64,000 nucleotides of DNA. Source: Serratia marcescens (GTDB lineage Bacteria > Pseudomonadota > Gammaproteobacteria > Enterobacterales > Enterobacteriaceae). A program made the translations under genes and the position numbers. The stretch is taken from contig NZ_MJAO01000001.1 of NCBI RefSeq assembly GCF_001902635.1, positions 124,001-188,000 of the forward strand, read 5' to 3'. The notes beneath the pieces were generated by a model that had not been told where the DNA came from, searched no databases, and worked only from the letters and a program-made list of their open reading frames with translations. Shown piece by piece: positions 16,398 to 26,660 of this stretch (positions are counted from its first letter, which is position 1; every line of letters starts with the position of its first letter).

Positions 16398-18040
16398 TTA
16401 GTGGCCTTCTTCGGCTGAGGGTCATTGCTGCCGGCGGCTTCAAACACCAGCGCGTTGCTCTTCTCATTCAGGGTGCGCAGCACCGGTTGCAGCTCACGCA
16501 ACACCTGGTCGAGGCGCTGCATATCGCCCACCATCTTGTTGTAAGCCGGCGAACCAGGCTGGAATCCTTTCATGCTGCGGTTCAGTTCCAGCAGCGTTTT
16601 CTGCAGGTCCTGCGGCAGCGCCTGCATCTCTTTGCTGGCGATGATGTCGTTCAGCGACTTCATGGTCTGCTGCGTCGACTTCATGGTTTTCTGGCTTTCC
16701 GCCAGCGTTTTGGTCGCTTCGTTGATCATCGGATTGAGCGGCATCGCATTGATCTTATCCAGCGTCTGCATCAGTTTCTGCTGGATCTGCGCCAGACCGC
16801 CGCTGGTGGTTGGCATCAACGGATAACCGAACAGCTCACGCGGCCCTTTCCACGGTTTCTCCTGCGGATAGAAGTCGAGATCGATGTACAGCGAACCGGT
16901 CAGCAGGTTAGCGGACTTCATCGACGCGCGCATGCCGCGAGACTCCGCGTCTTTCAGGTGCCCTTCGATATCGAAGTTGCCGCCCAGCTGTTTCTGGAAG
17001 CGATCCGGTTCGATGCGGATCAGCACCGGAATGCGGTAATCGCTGTCCAGACGCTGCGCCATGCCCTCTTTAGAGAACGGCACCTGTGCCACCGTACCCA
17101 GACGGATGCCGCGGAACTCGACCGGCGCCCCCGGCTGCAGGCCGCGCACCGAGTCGGAGAAGAACAACAGGTAGTCCTTATGCACGGTATACAGCGAATC
17201 TTGCGTGCTACGCTGGTTATCGAACAGCTGGTACTCCGCCTTCTCTTTCGCCTGTTCGCCGCGATCCCACCCTTCCGGCACGTCAAAACTGACGCCGCCG
17301 CTGAACAGGGTGGTCAGCGACCCCATCTCTACACGCATGCCCTGCGCCGACATATCGAACGCGACGCCGCTGTCCTTCCAGAAACGCACGTTGCTGGTGA
17401 CCAGTTGGTCGTAAGGGGCGGAAATGAACAACTGATAGCGCATCGCGCGTTCTTTCGGATCGAAGTAGCTGGTCTCCACCGAACCGACACGATAGCCGCG
17501 GAACAATACCGGGTCACCGGCGTTGAGCTGGCCCGATTTCTCGCTGTCCAGCACGATGCGCAGCCCTTTGGCGTCCGGGGAGGCCAGCGGCGGCGCATCG
17601 AGCAGCTGATAATTATCCTTGCCGTCTTTGCCCTTGCTGCCCGGCTGCAGTTCGATATAGGCGCCGGACAGCAACGTGCCCAGCCCGGAGACGCCTTCAC
17701 GGCCGATCTGCGGTTTCACCACCCAGAAGGCGGAGTCCTGACGCAATAACTTCTCCATGCCGGCGTTGAGGCGCGCCTGCACCATCACCTTGCTCAGGTC
17801 ATCGCTCAACGTGACGGTTTCCACCACGCCGACGTCCACGCTGCGGCTTTTGATTTTGGTTTTACCCGCTTCCAGCCCCTCTGCCGTCGTGGTCACCAGC
17901 GTCACCACCGGCCCCTGATGGCTGAAGTGGTAAAACAGGATCCAGGCGCCGATCAGCGCGGTCACAATGGGAATGATCCACACCGGCGACCAGCGTTTGA
18001 TCTTCTCAACGTCCGCGACGCTATGATTATTTTCCGTCAC
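16394..18040 (-). CDS. pqiB: PqiB, MCE-domain membrane protein
   Basis: A 548-residue protein with one N-terminal transmembrane helix (VWIIPIVTALIGAWILFYHF) and three consecutive MCE domains (starting near residues 40, 160 and 285), followed by a C-terminal helical segment that forms the long channel of the PqiB hexamer. I chose the GTG at 18040, preceded by AAGGAG 7 nt upstream; it overlaps the pqiA stop by 14 nt. The upstream in-frame ATG at 18067 would add nine residues not found in homologues. It connects inner and outer membrane with PqiA and PqiC. Confidence 0.92.
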   Translation of the reverse strand: MTENNHSVADVEKIKRWSPVWIIPIVTALIGAWILFYHFSHQGPVVTLVTTTAEGLEAGKTKIKSRSVDVGVVETVTLSDDLSKVMVQARLNAGMEKLLRQDSAFWVVKPQIGREGVSGLGTLLSGAYIELQPGSKGKDGKDNYQLLDAPPLASPDAKGLRIVLDSEKSGQLNAGDPVLFRGYRVGSVETSYFDPKERAMRYQLFISAPYDQLVTSNVRFWKDSGVAFDMSAQGMRVEMGSLTTLFSGGVSFDVPEGWDRGEQAKEKAEYQLFDNQRSTQDSLYTVHKDYLLFFSDSVRGLQPGAPVEFRGIRLGTVAQVPFSKEGMAQRLDSDYRIPVLIRIEPDRFQKQLGGNFDIEGHLKDAESRGMRASMKSANLLTGSLYIDLDFYPQEKPWKGPRELFGYPLMPTTSGGLAQIQQKLMQTLDKINAMPLNPMINEATKTLAESQKTMKSTQQTMKSLNDIIASKEMQALPQDLQKTLLELNRSMKGFQPGSPAYNKMVGDMQRLDQVLRELQPVLRTLNEKSNALVFEAAGSNDPQPKKATK

Positions 18041-19343
18041 CTTGCGGCTCCTTGTTGATTGTTTCACTTGCGCGATCCCAGGTCAGCCGGGGATCAAATG
18101 TCATGGCGGCGAACATGGTAAGGATCACCACCAGCGCGAACAGCACGGCGCCCGTCGCGGGATAAATGCTCATCAACTGCCCCATTCGCACCAGCGCCGA
18201 CAACACGGCGATCACAAACACGTCGATCATCGACCAACGGCCAACGAATTCGACCACTTCATAAATCAGATGCATGCGCTCGCTGTCGGCGCGCGGCTTC
18301 TTCCTGCCGTTGGCATCCCAACACAGCCAGCCGATCGCCAGCATCTTCAGCGACGGCACCATGATGCTGGCGATGAAAATTACCATCGCTACCGGATAAG
18401 AGCCGTCCCCCCACAGCAGGATCACCCCTGCCATGATGGTGGAGTTCATCTTATTGCCCAACGCCTCGGTCACCATGATCGGCATCAGGTTGGCCGGAAT
18501 GTACAGCATGATAGACGTCACCAGCAGCGACAGCGTCCACTGCAGGCTGTGGCGGCGACGCACATAGCCGTTGGTGTGGCAGCGCGGGCAGCGCACCTGA
18601 TTGGCCGGCAGGATCGCCGTGCAGCAGGCGCAGGAGCGCACGCCCTGCGGCATGCCGGTGCGCCCCACCGTCAGCGGCCGATCGAGGCGCGGCGCCGGTT
18701 CAATGTCCTGCCACAGCCAGCGCCGATCCACGCACTGGAAGGCGCGCACCTGCAGCAGGCAGAACAGGCAATAAGGCACGAAGCTGCTGCCGATGCCAAT
18801 ATCGCCGTAGGCCATCAGCTTGACAAAGCTGACCAGCACCCCGGCGAGGAAAATTTCCACCATGCACCAGGTCTTGAACTGAAACAGCACCCGGGCCATC
18901 CACTCTTTGAGCCCCAGCGGCAAGCGCACTTTGGCGCACAGCAGGATGATCGCCACCATGCAGAACGCCGGGATCAGCTGCACGAACACCATAAATAGCG
19001 TGGCCATGCTGGCATAGTCTTCCGCCACCATCACCTGGGGGATCTGAATCAGCCGGATTTCGTTGCCGAGGCCGGCGACGCGCATGTTGATAAACGGGAA
19101 AATGTTGGCCAGCACCAGCATGAACAACGCGCTGAGGGCGTAACCGATCGGCCGCTTGCGCGGTTCGTCCCAGCGGGCGCTGAGCGTGGTTTTGCAGCGC
19201 GGGCATACTGCTTTGCTGCCATAGGCCAGCGGCGGCAGCGCCACCAGCATGTCGCACTGGGGGCACAGCATCAGGTTATCCTGTTGCGCCGCCGCAGGTG
19301 CGGAATGACTATGCTGCTGATGATTGTCGTGGGAACACACCAT
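18027..19343 (-). CDS. pqiA: PqiA inner membrane protein
   Basis: A 438-residue membrane protein made of two PqiA domains, each starting with a zinc-ribbon (CPQC...CPRC near residues 27-50; CACC...CPRC near 215-235) and followed by four helices. PqiA is thought to hand substrate to the PqiB channel; in E. coli pqiAB is paraquat/SoxRS-inducible. GAGGAGG lies 5 nt before the ATG at 19343, which is preferred over the in-frame ATG at 19355. Confidence 0.94.
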   Translation of the reverse strand: MVCSHDNHQQHSHSAPAAAQQDNLMLCPQCDMLVALPPLAYGSKAVCPRCKTTLSARWDEPRKRPIGYALSALFMLVLANIFPFINMRVAGLGNEIRLIQIPQVMVAEDYASMATLFMVFVQLIPAFCMVAIILLCAKVRLPLGLKEWMARVLFQFKTWCMVEIFLAGVLVSFVKLMAYGDIGIGSSFVPYCLFCLLQVRAFQCVDRRWLWQDIEPAPRLDRPLTVGRTGMPQGVRSCACCTAILPANQVRCPRCHTNGYVRRRHSLQWTLSLLVTSIMLYIPANLMPIMVTEALGNKMNSTIMAGVILLWGDGSYPVAMVIFIASIMVPSLKMLAIGWLCWDANGRKKPRADSERMHLIYEVVEFVGRWSMIDVFVIAVLSALVRMGQLMSIYPATGAVLFALVVILTMFAAMTFDPRLTWDRASETINKEPQGDGK

Positions 19344-19376
19344 ATTCCTCCTCAATAACGTTGCTCACCGGCACAT

Positions 19377-19410
19377 CGATACCGCCCGCAGCAGCGCGCG
19401 GGCGGTATCG
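19377..19410 (-). terminator. 13-bp inverted repeat between uup and pqiA
   Basis: CGATACCGCCCGC / GCGGGCGGTATCG pair perfectly with an 8-nt loop. It lies 6 nt after the uup stop codon and 34 nt before pqiA. No U-tract follows, so it may only partly uncouple pqiABC from uup. Confidence 0.55.
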
Positions 19411-19416
19411 CAACGG

Positions 19417-21321
19417 TCAGCCGTTTTTCATCGCTTCCAGCTCTTCCCAGCGGGCGAAGGCTTGCTCCAGCGCCTGCTCGGCATTAGCCAGCGCCGTCAG
19501 CACTTCCTGCGTTTCGCTGTGCGGCCGCGTGAAGAAGTCGGCGTCGTTCATCTGCGCCTGCAGCCCTTCAATCTCCGCCTCCAGCTGTTCGAGCCGCTGT
19601 GGCAACTGTTCCAGTTCGCGCAGCAGGTTGTAACTCAGCTTGGCCGCCGCTTTCTTCGGCTGCTCGGCCTTTTTCTCCGCCGCCGGCTTGCTCGCGCTCG
19701 GCGCCGCCTGACGAATCGGTTTCGCCGTGGCGCGCTGATGATGCGCATCGTAGTAACCGCCGACGAAGGCATTGATCACGCCGTTGCCTTCGAAGATCCA
19801 GCACTCGGTCACCGAGTTGTCGACGAACTGACGATCGTGGCTGACCAGCAGCACGGTGCCCTGATAGCCGTCGATCAGCTCTTCCAGCAGTTCCAGCGTT
19901 TCGACGTCGAGATCGTTGGTTGGTTCATCGAGGATCAACAGATTGCTCGGCTTCAGAAACAGCTTAGCCAACAGCAGACGGTTACGCTCACCGCCCGACA
20001 GTGCCTTCACCGGCGTCATCGCGCGCTTAGGATGGAACAGGAAGTCCTGCAGGTAGCCCAATACGTGGCGAGCGCGGCCGTTGACCATCACTTCCTGTTT
20101 GCCTTCCGCCAGGTTATCCATCACCGTGCGTTCCGGATCGAGATCGGCGCGGTGCTGGTCGAAATAGGCCACTTCCAGCTTGGTGCCGCAGTGCACGCGG
20201 CCGCTGTCGGCTTTCAGCTGACCGAGCATCAGTTTCAGCAGCGTGGTTTTGCCACAGCCGTTCGGCCCCACCAGCGCAATTTTGTCGCCGCGCTGCACCT
20301 GAGCGGAGAAGCCGCGCACCAGCACTTTCTCACCGACCTGATAATTGACGTCTTCCAGCTCGAACACGATTTTGCCGGAGCGGGTCGCCTCTTCCACCTG
20401 CATCTTGGCGGTGCCCATCACTTCACGGCGTTGGGAGCGCTCGACGCGCAGCGCCTTCAGCGCGCGCACGCGGCCTTCGTTGCGGGTGCGGCGCGCCTTG
20501 ATGCCCTGACGGATCCAGACCTCTTCCTGTGCCAGCTTGCGGTCGAACTCGGCGTTTTGCAGTTCTTCCACCCGCAGCGCTTCTTCTTTACTCTGCAGAT
20601 ACAGATCGTAGTTGCCCGGCCAGGAAACCAGCTTGCCGCGATCCAGATCGACAATGCGCGTCGCCATGTTGCGGATGAACGAACGGTCGTGCGAGATGAA
20701 TATGATGCTGCCGTCGAACTCTTTCAGGAAGCCTTCCAGCCAGTCGATGGTTTCGATATCCAGGTGGTTGGTCGGTTCGTCGAGCAGCAGCACGCGCGGC
20801 GAGCTTACCAGCGCGCGGCCCAGTGCCGCTTTACGTAGCCAGCCGCCGGACAGCGAGGAAAGCTCAGCGTCGCCGTTCAGCCCCAGCTGCAGCAGCACTT
20901 CGCTAATGCGGCTGTCGAGCTGCCACAGCCCCTGGTGATCGAGGATCTCCATGATTTGTGCCATGCGCGCCAGGTTTTTCTCGCTTGGGTCGCTTTCCAC
21001 CAGATGAGAGATCGCGTGATATGCCTTCAGGTGTTCCGCCTGCTCCGCGACGCCTTCCGCCACGAAATCGAACACGCTGCCGCCGATATTGCGCGGCGGA
21101 TCCTGTTGCAGGCGCGCCACGATCAGATCCTGTTCGTAGATCACCCGGCCGTCGTCCAGCGGGATCTCCTTGCCGAGGATCTTCAGCAGCGTGGACTTGC
21201 CGGCGCCGTTGCGCCCGACCAAACACACGCGCTCGTTGTCTTCGATATGAATTTCGGTGTTGTCTAAAAGCGGCGCATCGCTGAAAGAGAGCCAGGCGCC
21301 GGACATGCTGATTAACGACAT
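19417..21321 (-). CDS. uup: Uup, ABC-F family ATPase
   Basis: A 634-residue cytosolic protein with two ABC domains and no membrane segment. The Walker A motifs are GRNGAGKST (about residue 36) and GPNGCGKTT (about 352), the signatures LSGGWLRK and LSGGERNR, and the Walker B motifs VLLLDEPTNHLD and LLILDEPTNDLD. The linker of about 80 residues and the C-terminal coiled-coil domain (about 550-634) are typical for Uup. ABC-F proteins act on the ribosome; Uup also affects transposon excision and branched DNA. It starts 5 nt after rlmKL, with which it is co-transcribed. Confidence 0.95.
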   Translation of the reverse strand: MSLISMSGAWLSFSDAPLLDNTEIHIEDNERVCLVGRNGAGKSTLLKILGKEIPLDDGRVIYEQDLIVARLQQDPPRNIGGSVFDFVAEGVAEQAEHLKAYHAISHLVESDPSEKNLARMAQIMEILDHQGLWQLDSRISEVLLQLGLNGDAELSSLSGGWLRKAALGRALVSSPRVLLLDEPTNHLDIETIDWLEGFLKEFDGSIIFISHDRSFIRNMATRIVDLDRGKLVSWPGNYDLYLQSKEEALRVEELQNAEFDRKLAQEEVWIRQGIKARRTRNEGRVRALKALRVERSQRREVMGTAKMQVEEATRSGKIVFELEDVNYQVGEKVLVRGFSAQVQRGDKIALVGPNGCGKTTLLKLMLGQLKADSGRVHCGTKLEVAYFDQHRADLDPERTVMDNLAEGKQEVMVNGRARHVLGYLQDFLFHPKRAMTPVKALSGGERNRLLLAKLFLKPSNLLILDEPTNDLDVETLELLEELIDGYQGTVLLVSHDRQFVDNSVTECWIFEGNGVINAFVGGYYDAHHQRATAKPIRQAAPSASKPAAEKKAEQPKKAAAKLSYNLLRELEQLPQRLEQLEAEIEGLQAQMNDADFFTRPHSETQEVLTALANAEQALEQAFARWEELEAMKNG

Positions 21322-21326
21322 AGTAA

Positions 21327-23453
21327 TTATTTTCCTTCGCCGGCGTGAGTCACCAGCCAGCAGTTGTGGATCTGACGATTACGGGCAAAGTCCTGCGACA
21401 GCGTCTTGGCGGTGATCTCTTTCGCCTCCAGACCCAGCGCGCTTAGCCCCGCCATATCCATTTGGAAACCGCGCTTGTTGTTCGAGAACATGATGGTCCC
21501 GTTGCGGCGCAGCAACCGTTTCAAATCTTTCATCAGCGCCAGATGATCGCGCTGCACGTCAAAGGTGTTCTCCATCCGCTTGGAGTTGGAGAACGTCGGC
21601 GGATCGATGAAGATCACGTCGAACTGTTCGTTGGCGTTGCTCAGCCACGACAGGCAGTCGGCCTGGATCAGCCGATGCTGGCGGCCGGTCAGGCCGTTGG
21701 CGCGCAGGTTCTTCTCCGCCCATTCCAGATAGGTACGCGACATGTCCACCGTGGTGGTGCTGCGCGCGCCACCCAGACCGGCGTGCACGCTGGCGGTGCC
21801 GGTATAGGCGAACAGGTTGAGGAAGTCCTTGCCGTTGCTCATCTCGCCCAGCATGCGGCGCGCGATGCGGTGATCGAGGAACAGGCCGGTATCGAGATAG
21901 TCGGTCAGGTTGACCCACAGCTTGGCGTTATACTCTTCCACCAGCAGGAACTCGCCCTTCTGCGCCAGCTTCTCGTACTGGTTCTTGCCCTTCTGCCGCT
22001 CGCGGGTTTTCAGGATCAGCTGATTCGACGGCAGTTCCAGCACCGCCAGCGTCGCGTTGATCACATCGAACAGGCGCTGACGCGCTTTCTGCGCATCGAC
22101 GGTTTTCGGCGGCGCGTACTCTTGCACCACCACCTTACTGCCGTAGCGATCCACAGCGACGTTGTATTCTGGCAGATCGGCATCGTACAGGCGGTAGCAT
22201 TCAATGCCCTGCTGCTTCGCCCACTTGTCGAGCTTCTTCAAATTCTTGCGCAGACGGTTGGCGAAATCTTCTGCTACCTGTACGCCACCGGTGGTGGCGC
22301 CGGCCGGGTTCGCCGCCAGCTGATAGTTTTTCTGCACGCACTCCAGCGGGCCGTTCTTCGCCTTGAACTGGCGCTCGGCGCGCAGCTGCAGGCAGCTCAG
22401 CAGCTCCGGCGAGGCGCTGAACAGCGACAGCTGCCAGCCGCCGAAGGCGCTTTTCATCACGCGGCCCAGCATATTGTGCAGCGCGATCAGCGCCGGCTCG
22501 CTTTCCAGACGCTCACCGTACGGCGGGTTGCTGATCACGGTACCTTGTGGGCCTTCCGGCAGCGGATTAGTCAACCTTGCCACGTCACCGACATTGAAGG
22601 TGATCAGCTCAGCGACGCCGGCACGGCGGGCGTTGCCGCGCGCCATCTCAATCACCCGGCGGTCGATATCGGAACCAAAGAAGCGGGAGGCGGTTTCCTG
22701 CAGGCCGCGGCGTGCGCGCACCTGCGCTTCGGTAGTGACTTCACGCCACAGTTCGGCGTTGTGGCCGTTCCAGGCGCTGAAACCCCAGTGTTGACGGTGC
22801 AGTCCCGGCGCGCGATCGGCGGCGATCATTGCCGCTTCGATCAGCAGCGTACCGGAGCCGCACATCGGATCGAGCATCGGCGTGCCCGGCTGCCAGCCGG
22901 AACGCAGCACAATGGCGGCCGCCAGGTTTTCCTTCAGCGGCGCCTGGCCGGTGAGATCGCGGTAGCCGCGCTGATGCAGACCTTCGCCGCTCAGATCGAG
23001 CGCCACGCTAGCCATATCGCGTTGCAGGAACACGTTGACGCGAATATCCGGCTGCTGTTTGGCGACCGTCGGGCGTTGGTCGAGTTTGCGGGTAAAACTG
23101 TCGACGATGGCGTCTTTCACCTTCAGCGCGCCATATTGGCTGTTGCGGATCTCTTCATTCACGCCGCTGAAGTGCACGGCAAAGGTTTTATCCACGCCAA
23201 AAATGCTCGGCCAGTCGATCGCCTGTACCCCGAGGTACAGATCCAGGTCGCTGTGTACGCGAAATTCGTTCAGCGGCAACAAAATGCGCGAAGCCAGGCG
23301 GCTCCACAGCAGGCTTTGGTACAGAAGACGATCGTCACCCTGAAAATGTACCCCACCCTGCACCACTTTGCAGTCGTGAGCGCCAAGCGCTTCCAGCTCG
23401 CTTTTTAACAGTTCTTCCAATCCACGCGCCGTGCTGGCAAACAGAGAGTTCAT
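21327..23453 (-). CDS. rlmL: Bifunctional 23S rRNA methyltransferase RlmKL
   Basis: A 708-residue fusion. The N-terminal part holds a THUMP domain (about residues 45-155) and a RlmL methyltransferase domain (SAM motif [15 protein letters not shown], catalytic NPPYGERL) that makes m2G2445. The C-terminal part is the RlmK domain ([24 protein letters not shown]) that makes m7G2069. The start was set at 23453 ([16 protein letters not shown]), which matches homologues. It is divergent from ycbX and heads the rlmKL-uup-pqiABC run. Confidence 0.95.
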   Translation of the reverse strand: MNSLFASTARGLEELLKSELEALGAHDCKVVQGGVHFQGDDRLLYQSLLWSRLASRILLPLNEFRVHSDLDLYLGVQAIDWPSIFGVDKTFAVHFSGVNEEIRNSQYGALKVKDAIVDSFTRKLDQRPTVAKQQPDIRVNVFLQRDMASVALDLSGEGLHQRGYRDLTGQAPLKENLAAAIVLRSGWQPGTPMLDPMCGSGTLLIEAAMIAADRAPGLHRQHWGFSAWNGHNAELWREVTTEAQVRARRGLQETASRFFGSDIDRRVIEMARGNARRAGVAELITFNVGDVARLTNPLPEGPQGTVISNPPYGERLESEPALIALHNMLGRVMKSAFGGWQLSLFSASPELLSCLQLRAERQFKAKNGPLECVQKNYQLAANPAGATTGGVQVAEDFANRLRKNLKKLDKWAKQQGIECYRLYDADLPEYNVAVDRYGSKVVVQEYAPPKTVDAQKARQRLFDVINATLAVLELPSNQLILKTRERQKGKNQYEKLAQKGEFLLVEEYNAKLWVNLTDYLDTGLFLDHRIARRMLGEMSNGKDFLNLFAYTGTASVHAGLGGARSTTTVDMSRTYLEWAEKNLRANGLTGRQHRLIQADCLSWLSNANEQFDVIFIDPPTFSNSKRMENTFDVQRDHLALMKDLKRLLRRNGTIMFSNNKRGFQMDMAGLSALGLEAKEITAKTLSQDFARNRQIHNCWLVTHAGEGK

Positions 23454-23556
23454 ATCGTGCTTATCACCAAAAAGAAAATTGTTGCGCATTATAGCTAATC
23501 CGCACCGCTTGTCATAAAGTTGCTCCCTTCTATTTAATCATCGCACGGAGATAAGG

Positions 23557-24660
23557 GTGATCACGCTTTCCAGACTCTACGTCCATCCGGTTAAATCACT
23601 GCGCGGTCTGCAGCTTTCTTACGCCCAGGTCGGCAGTAGCGGCCTGGCCTTCGACCGCAACTTTATGATCACCGAGCCGGATGGCACCTTTATTACCGCG
23701 CGCCAATACCCGCAGATGGTGCTGTTCACGCCGGCGCTGCTGCCGGACGGGCTATTCCTGACCGCGCCGGACGGCGAAAGCGCCGCCATTCGCTTCAGCG
23801 ACTTCGCCGCCGCGCCGCAGCCGACCGAGGTGTGGGGCAATCATTTCACCGCGCTGATCGCGCCAGATGAGATCAACCGCTGGCTGAGCGGCTATTTCCA
23901 GCGCGATGTGCAGCTGCGTTGGCTGGGGCCGGAGTCGACCCGCCGGGTGAAGAAGCATCCTGAAATCCCGCTGACGTTTGCCGACGGGTATCCTTATCTG
24001 CTGATTAACCAGGCTTCGTTCAACGATCTGCAACAGCGTTGCCCCGGCAGCATCAAGCTGGAGCAGTTCCGCCCCAATCTGGTGGTGAGCGGTGCAACCG
24101 CCTGGGCCGAAGACGGCTGGCAGGTGATCCGCGTCGGCGATGTGATGTTCGAGCTGGTGAAACCCTGCAGCCGCTGCGTGCTCACCACCGTCAGCACCGA
24201 GCGCGGCCGCAAGCACCCGAGCGGCGAACCGTTGAGCACGCTGCAAAAATTCCGCTCCGCCGACAACGGCGACATCGATTTCGGCCAGAACATGATCGCA
24301 CGCAACAGTGGCATCATTCGCGTTGGCGATACGGTAGAGGTGTTGTCGACCAAGCCGCCGCGCCCCTATGGCGCCGGCAACGTGGTGGAAAGCGTGCAGG
24401 CGCCGCAAGACAGCGAGCACAGCGTGACCATCGAATATGAAGGAAAGGTGTTTACCGGCAACAACCAGCAGATCTTGCTCGAGCAGTTGGAACAACAAGG
24501 CATCCGCGTGCCTTACTCCTGCCGCGCCGGGATTTGCGGCAGCTGCCGCATTACCTTGCTGAGCGGTGAAGTCGCGCCCCTGAAGAAAAGCGCGCTGGGC
24601 GACAACGGCACCATCCTGTGCTGCAGCTGCATCCCGAAAAGCGATTTGACGTTGGCGTAA
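23557..24660 (+). CDS. ycbX: YcbX, MOSC/ferredoxin-fusion oxidoreductase
   Basis: A 367-residue protein with an N-terminal MOSC beta-barrel domain (about residues 1-265; the molybdenum-ligand Cys lies in [13 protein letters not shown]) and a C-terminal plant-type [2Fe-2S] domain (about 285-367; [10 protein letters not shown] and CCSC provide the four Cys). E. coli YcbX reduces N-hydroxylated base analogues such as 6-hydroxylaminopurine using molybdenum cofactor. The start is a GTG at 23557 with GGAG 6 nt upstream. Confidence 0.94.
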   Translation: MITLSRLYVHPVKSLRGLQLSYAQVGSSGLAFDRNFMITEPDGTFITARQYPQMVLFTPALLPDGLFLTAPDGESAAIRFSDFAAAPQPTEVWGNHFTALIAPDEINRWLSGYFQRDVQLRWLGPESTRRVKKHPEIPLTFADGYPYLLINQASFNDLQQRCPGSIKLEQFRPNLVVSGATAWAEDGWQVIRVGDVMFELVKPCSRCVLTTVSTERGRKHPSGEPLSTLQKFRSADNGDIDFGQNMIARNSGIIRVGDTVEVLSTKPPRPYGAGNVVESVQAPQDSEHSVTIEYEGKVFTGNNQQILLEQLEQQGIRVPYSCRAGICGSCRITLLSGEVAPLKKSALGDNGTILCCSCIPKSDLTLA

Positions 24661-24666
24661 TGCGCT

Positions 24667-25215
24667 TTATACCGCTCTGTCGTATGCCGGAGCGGTGCTT
24701 TCATCCTGCGTGCAGGGTTTGAGCCGATCGTGCATCACCTTGATGGCGTCGCCCAATACCATGGTGCGGCCGGCGACCGTCAGCTGATTTTGCGCCAGCA
24801 GGCACAGGCTGGCGTTATCCCCCGCCTCTACCACCAGCAAGCGCGCTTCCGCGCCGCTTTCCATCACTTTTACCGCCGCCAGTTCGCCGTTTTTCGGCTG
24901 CAACGGATAGTGCTGCTGCGAGAAATGCCAGCTCTTCGGCATCAACGGTTTCAGGAAACGGTAGGCAACCAATGCGTTCAACACCAGCTCAGCGCGCTGC
25001 TCATGGCTGAGTTTGACCTGCTTGCACTGTTCTTCGTAGGTGAAATAAAGGGCGGCATCGTCCACACAAAAAGCGCATTCATCGAAAGCGTCCGGCGTTA
25101 ACATTTTGGCCGGGAAACGTGAACGAAAGATCATACCATTAGCTAAATCCAGCATTAGCCGATCATGCTCGGCATCAAAATACCAACGCCAATTATCGTC
25201 AGGTTTTATCTTCAT
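24667..25215 (-). CDS. zapC: Cell division protein ZapC
   Basis: The 182-residue protein stabilises and bundles FtsZ protofilaments at the Z ring. The N terminus [14 protein letters not shown] and the [15 protein letters not shown] and LPEAF-type core segments match ZapC. The start at 25215 was chosen by homology over an in-frame upstream ATG at 25251. It is convergent with ycbX and lies downstream of pyrD, as in E. coli. Confidence 0.93.
   Translation of the reverse strand: MKIKPDDNWRWYFDAEHDRLMLDLANGMIFRSRFPAKMLTPDAFDECAFCVDDAALYFTYEEQCKQVKLSHEQRAELVLNALVAYRFLKPLMPKSWHFSQQHYPLQPKNGELAAVKVMESGAEARLLVVEAGDNASLCLLAQNQLTVAGRTMVLGDAIKVMHDRLKPCTQDESTAPAYDRAV
24671..24696. terminator. Hairpin overlapping the zapC 3' end
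   Basis: ACCGCTC / GAGCGGT form a 7-bp stem 10 nt after the ycbX stop and inside the last codons of zapC. It is a modest candidate terminator for ycbX. Confidence 0.4.
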
Positions 25216-25346
25216 TTCGTATCCTTCTCGCTGCCTATGCCAACGCCGCACTCACCCTAAAAGGCGATTTTATCACCGATAAAGTTGCTTAAACATCGGA
25301 TAATTCCGCGAACGATATTTATGCTACCGAACAAAATATAGACGAG

Positions 25347-25370
25347 CCGGGGGCAGAAATAAACCCCCGG
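25347..25370 (-). terminator. pyrD terminator
   Basis: CCGGGGG / CCCCCGG is a perfect 7-bp stem 22 bp after the pyrD stop. Only a weak U-rich stretch (CTCGTCTATATTTTG) follows on the minus strand. Confidence 0.65.
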
Positions 25371-25391
25371 TATAAAATGAGAGAAAAAATA

Positions 25392-26402
25392 TTAGATATG
25401 GGTAACGATATCTTTAATCAAACGCGGGCCGTGATAGATAAATCCGGAATAAATTTGCAGCAGGCTCGCGCCGGCCTCCATTTTTTCGCGTGCCGCCGTC
25501 AGCGAATCGATGCCGCCCACGCCGATAATCGGCAGGCGCCCTTGCAGTTCGGTGGAGAGACGACGGATCACTTCGGTGCTGCGTGATTGCAACGGACGCC
25601 CGCTTAACCCGCCCGCTTGTTCGCAGTAATTCAGCCCCTGGATCAATTTTCGATCCAACGTGGTATTGGTGGCGATCACACCATCGATATTATGCCGCAC
25701 CAGGCTATCGGCAATTTGGATCAATTCTTCTTCTGAAAGATCCGGCGCGATCTTTACCGCCACCGGCACATATTTGTGATGGCGCGCATGCAATTCCTGC
25801 TGCTTATTTTTTATCGCAGCCAAAAGATCGTCCAGCGCTTCGCCATACTGTAAGGATCGTAACCCCGGCGTATTCGGTGAAGAGATGTTAATCGCGATAT
25901 AACCGGCATACGGATAAACTTTATCCATGCAGATCAAATAATCGTCTTTACCCTGTTCGACCGGGGTGTCTTTATTCTTGCCGATATTGATCCCAAGAAT
26001 GCCGCCAAAATGGGATTTCTTAACGTTTTCAACCAGATTGTCCACGCCGTGGTTATTGAACCCCATGCGATTGATCAGGCCTTCCGCCTCGACCACGCGG
26101 AACAAACGCGGCTTGTCGTTGCCCGGCTGCGGGCGCGGCGTCACGGTGCCCACTTCCACATGGCCGAAGCCCATCGCGCCGAACGCATCGATGCACTCGC
26201 CGTTTTTATCCAGACCGGCGGCCAATCCCAGCGGGTTTTTAAACGACAGCCCCATGCAGCTGACCGGTTTGGTCGGCACGGACTGACGGACAAGAAACGC
26301 TAATGGGGTGCCGGTGATACGGCTGAGTTGACGAAAGGTCACTTCATGCGCGCGCTCCGGATCGAGCTGGAACAACGCTTTCCTGATGAGGGGGTAGTAC
26401 AT
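25392..26402 (-). CDS. pyrD: Dihydroorotate dehydrogenase (quinone)
   Basis: A 336-residue class 2 enzyme that oxidises dihydroorotate to orotate and passes electrons through FMN to quinone, at the inner membrane. The N-terminal amphipathic helices (residues 1-35) are the quinone/membrane module. Catalytic Ser175 is in [10 protein letters not shown], and the FMN-binding glycine segments (GVGGIDS) are near the C terminus. The start at 26402 is preceded by AGGAGAG. Expression is probably controlled by start-site switching at a leader hairpin and by PurR (sites listed separately). Confidence 0.97.
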   Translation of the reverse strand: MYYPLIRKALFQLDPERAHEVTFRQLSRITGTPLAFLVRQSVPTKPVSCMGLSFKNPLGLAAGLDKNGECIDAFGAMGFGHVEVGTVTPRPQPGNDKPRLFRVVEAEGLINRMGFNNHGVDNLVENVKKSHFGGILGINIGKNKDTPVEQGKDDYLICMDKVYPYAGYIAINISSPNTPGLRSLQYGEALDDLLAAIKNKQQELHARHHKYVPVAVKIAPDLSEEELIQIADSLVRHNIDGVIATNTTLDRKLIQGLNYCEQAGGLSGRPLQSRSTEVIRRLSTELQGRLPIIGVGGIDSLTAAREKMEAGASLLQIYSGFIYHGPRLIKDIVTHI

Positions 26403-26417
26403 GGACTCTCCTGATTT

Positions 26418-26445
26418 CCCGGTTGCAAACCGGGGGCGTATTATC
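26418..26445 (-). promoter_or_regulatory. pyrD promoter with start-site-switch hairpin
   Basis: On the minus strand, the -10 GATAAT (26445-26440) is followed by a C-run and then CCCGGTT tgc AACCGGG (26434-26418), a perfect 7-bp hairpin just before the ribosome-binding site. In E. coli, high CTP makes pyrD transcripts start at C and include such a hairpin, which blocks translation. With low CTP and high GTP they start at G further down and escape it. The layout here fits that mechanism. Confidence 0.8.
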
Positions 26446-26496
26446 CGGTATCCCCCGCCCAATTGGAATTGATTAAAGGCAAAAAAAGCCGTTTTT

Positions 26497-26512
26497 ACGC
26501 AACCGTTTTCTT
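26497..26512 (+). promoter_or_regulatory. PurR operator upstream of pyrD
   Basis: ACGCAACCGTTTTCTT fits the PurR consensus ANGCAANCGNTTNCNT at every fixed position. E. coli pyrD is also repressed by PurR. Confidence 0.85.
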
Positions 26513-26660
26513 TCTTCGCCGCCAAATCGGCGCCAATCCGCTTTTGCGCATATCCAAATCAAAAAATGAGATTTAAAAAACGCGCCCGGTTGCTGGTAGG
26601 TTTAAAACACTTCTCGTTAATTTCCTAATTAAACCTAACTTTTAGTTATAAGGAGTGGCA

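Noticed and set aside
19324-20838. 504-codon plus-strand ORF opposite uup
   Set aside because: Antisense shadow of the Uup gene, with no recognisable domain.
21462-23408. 648-codon plus-strand ORF opposite rlmKL
   Set aside because: Antisense shadow; the minus-strand frame has full RlmKL motifs.
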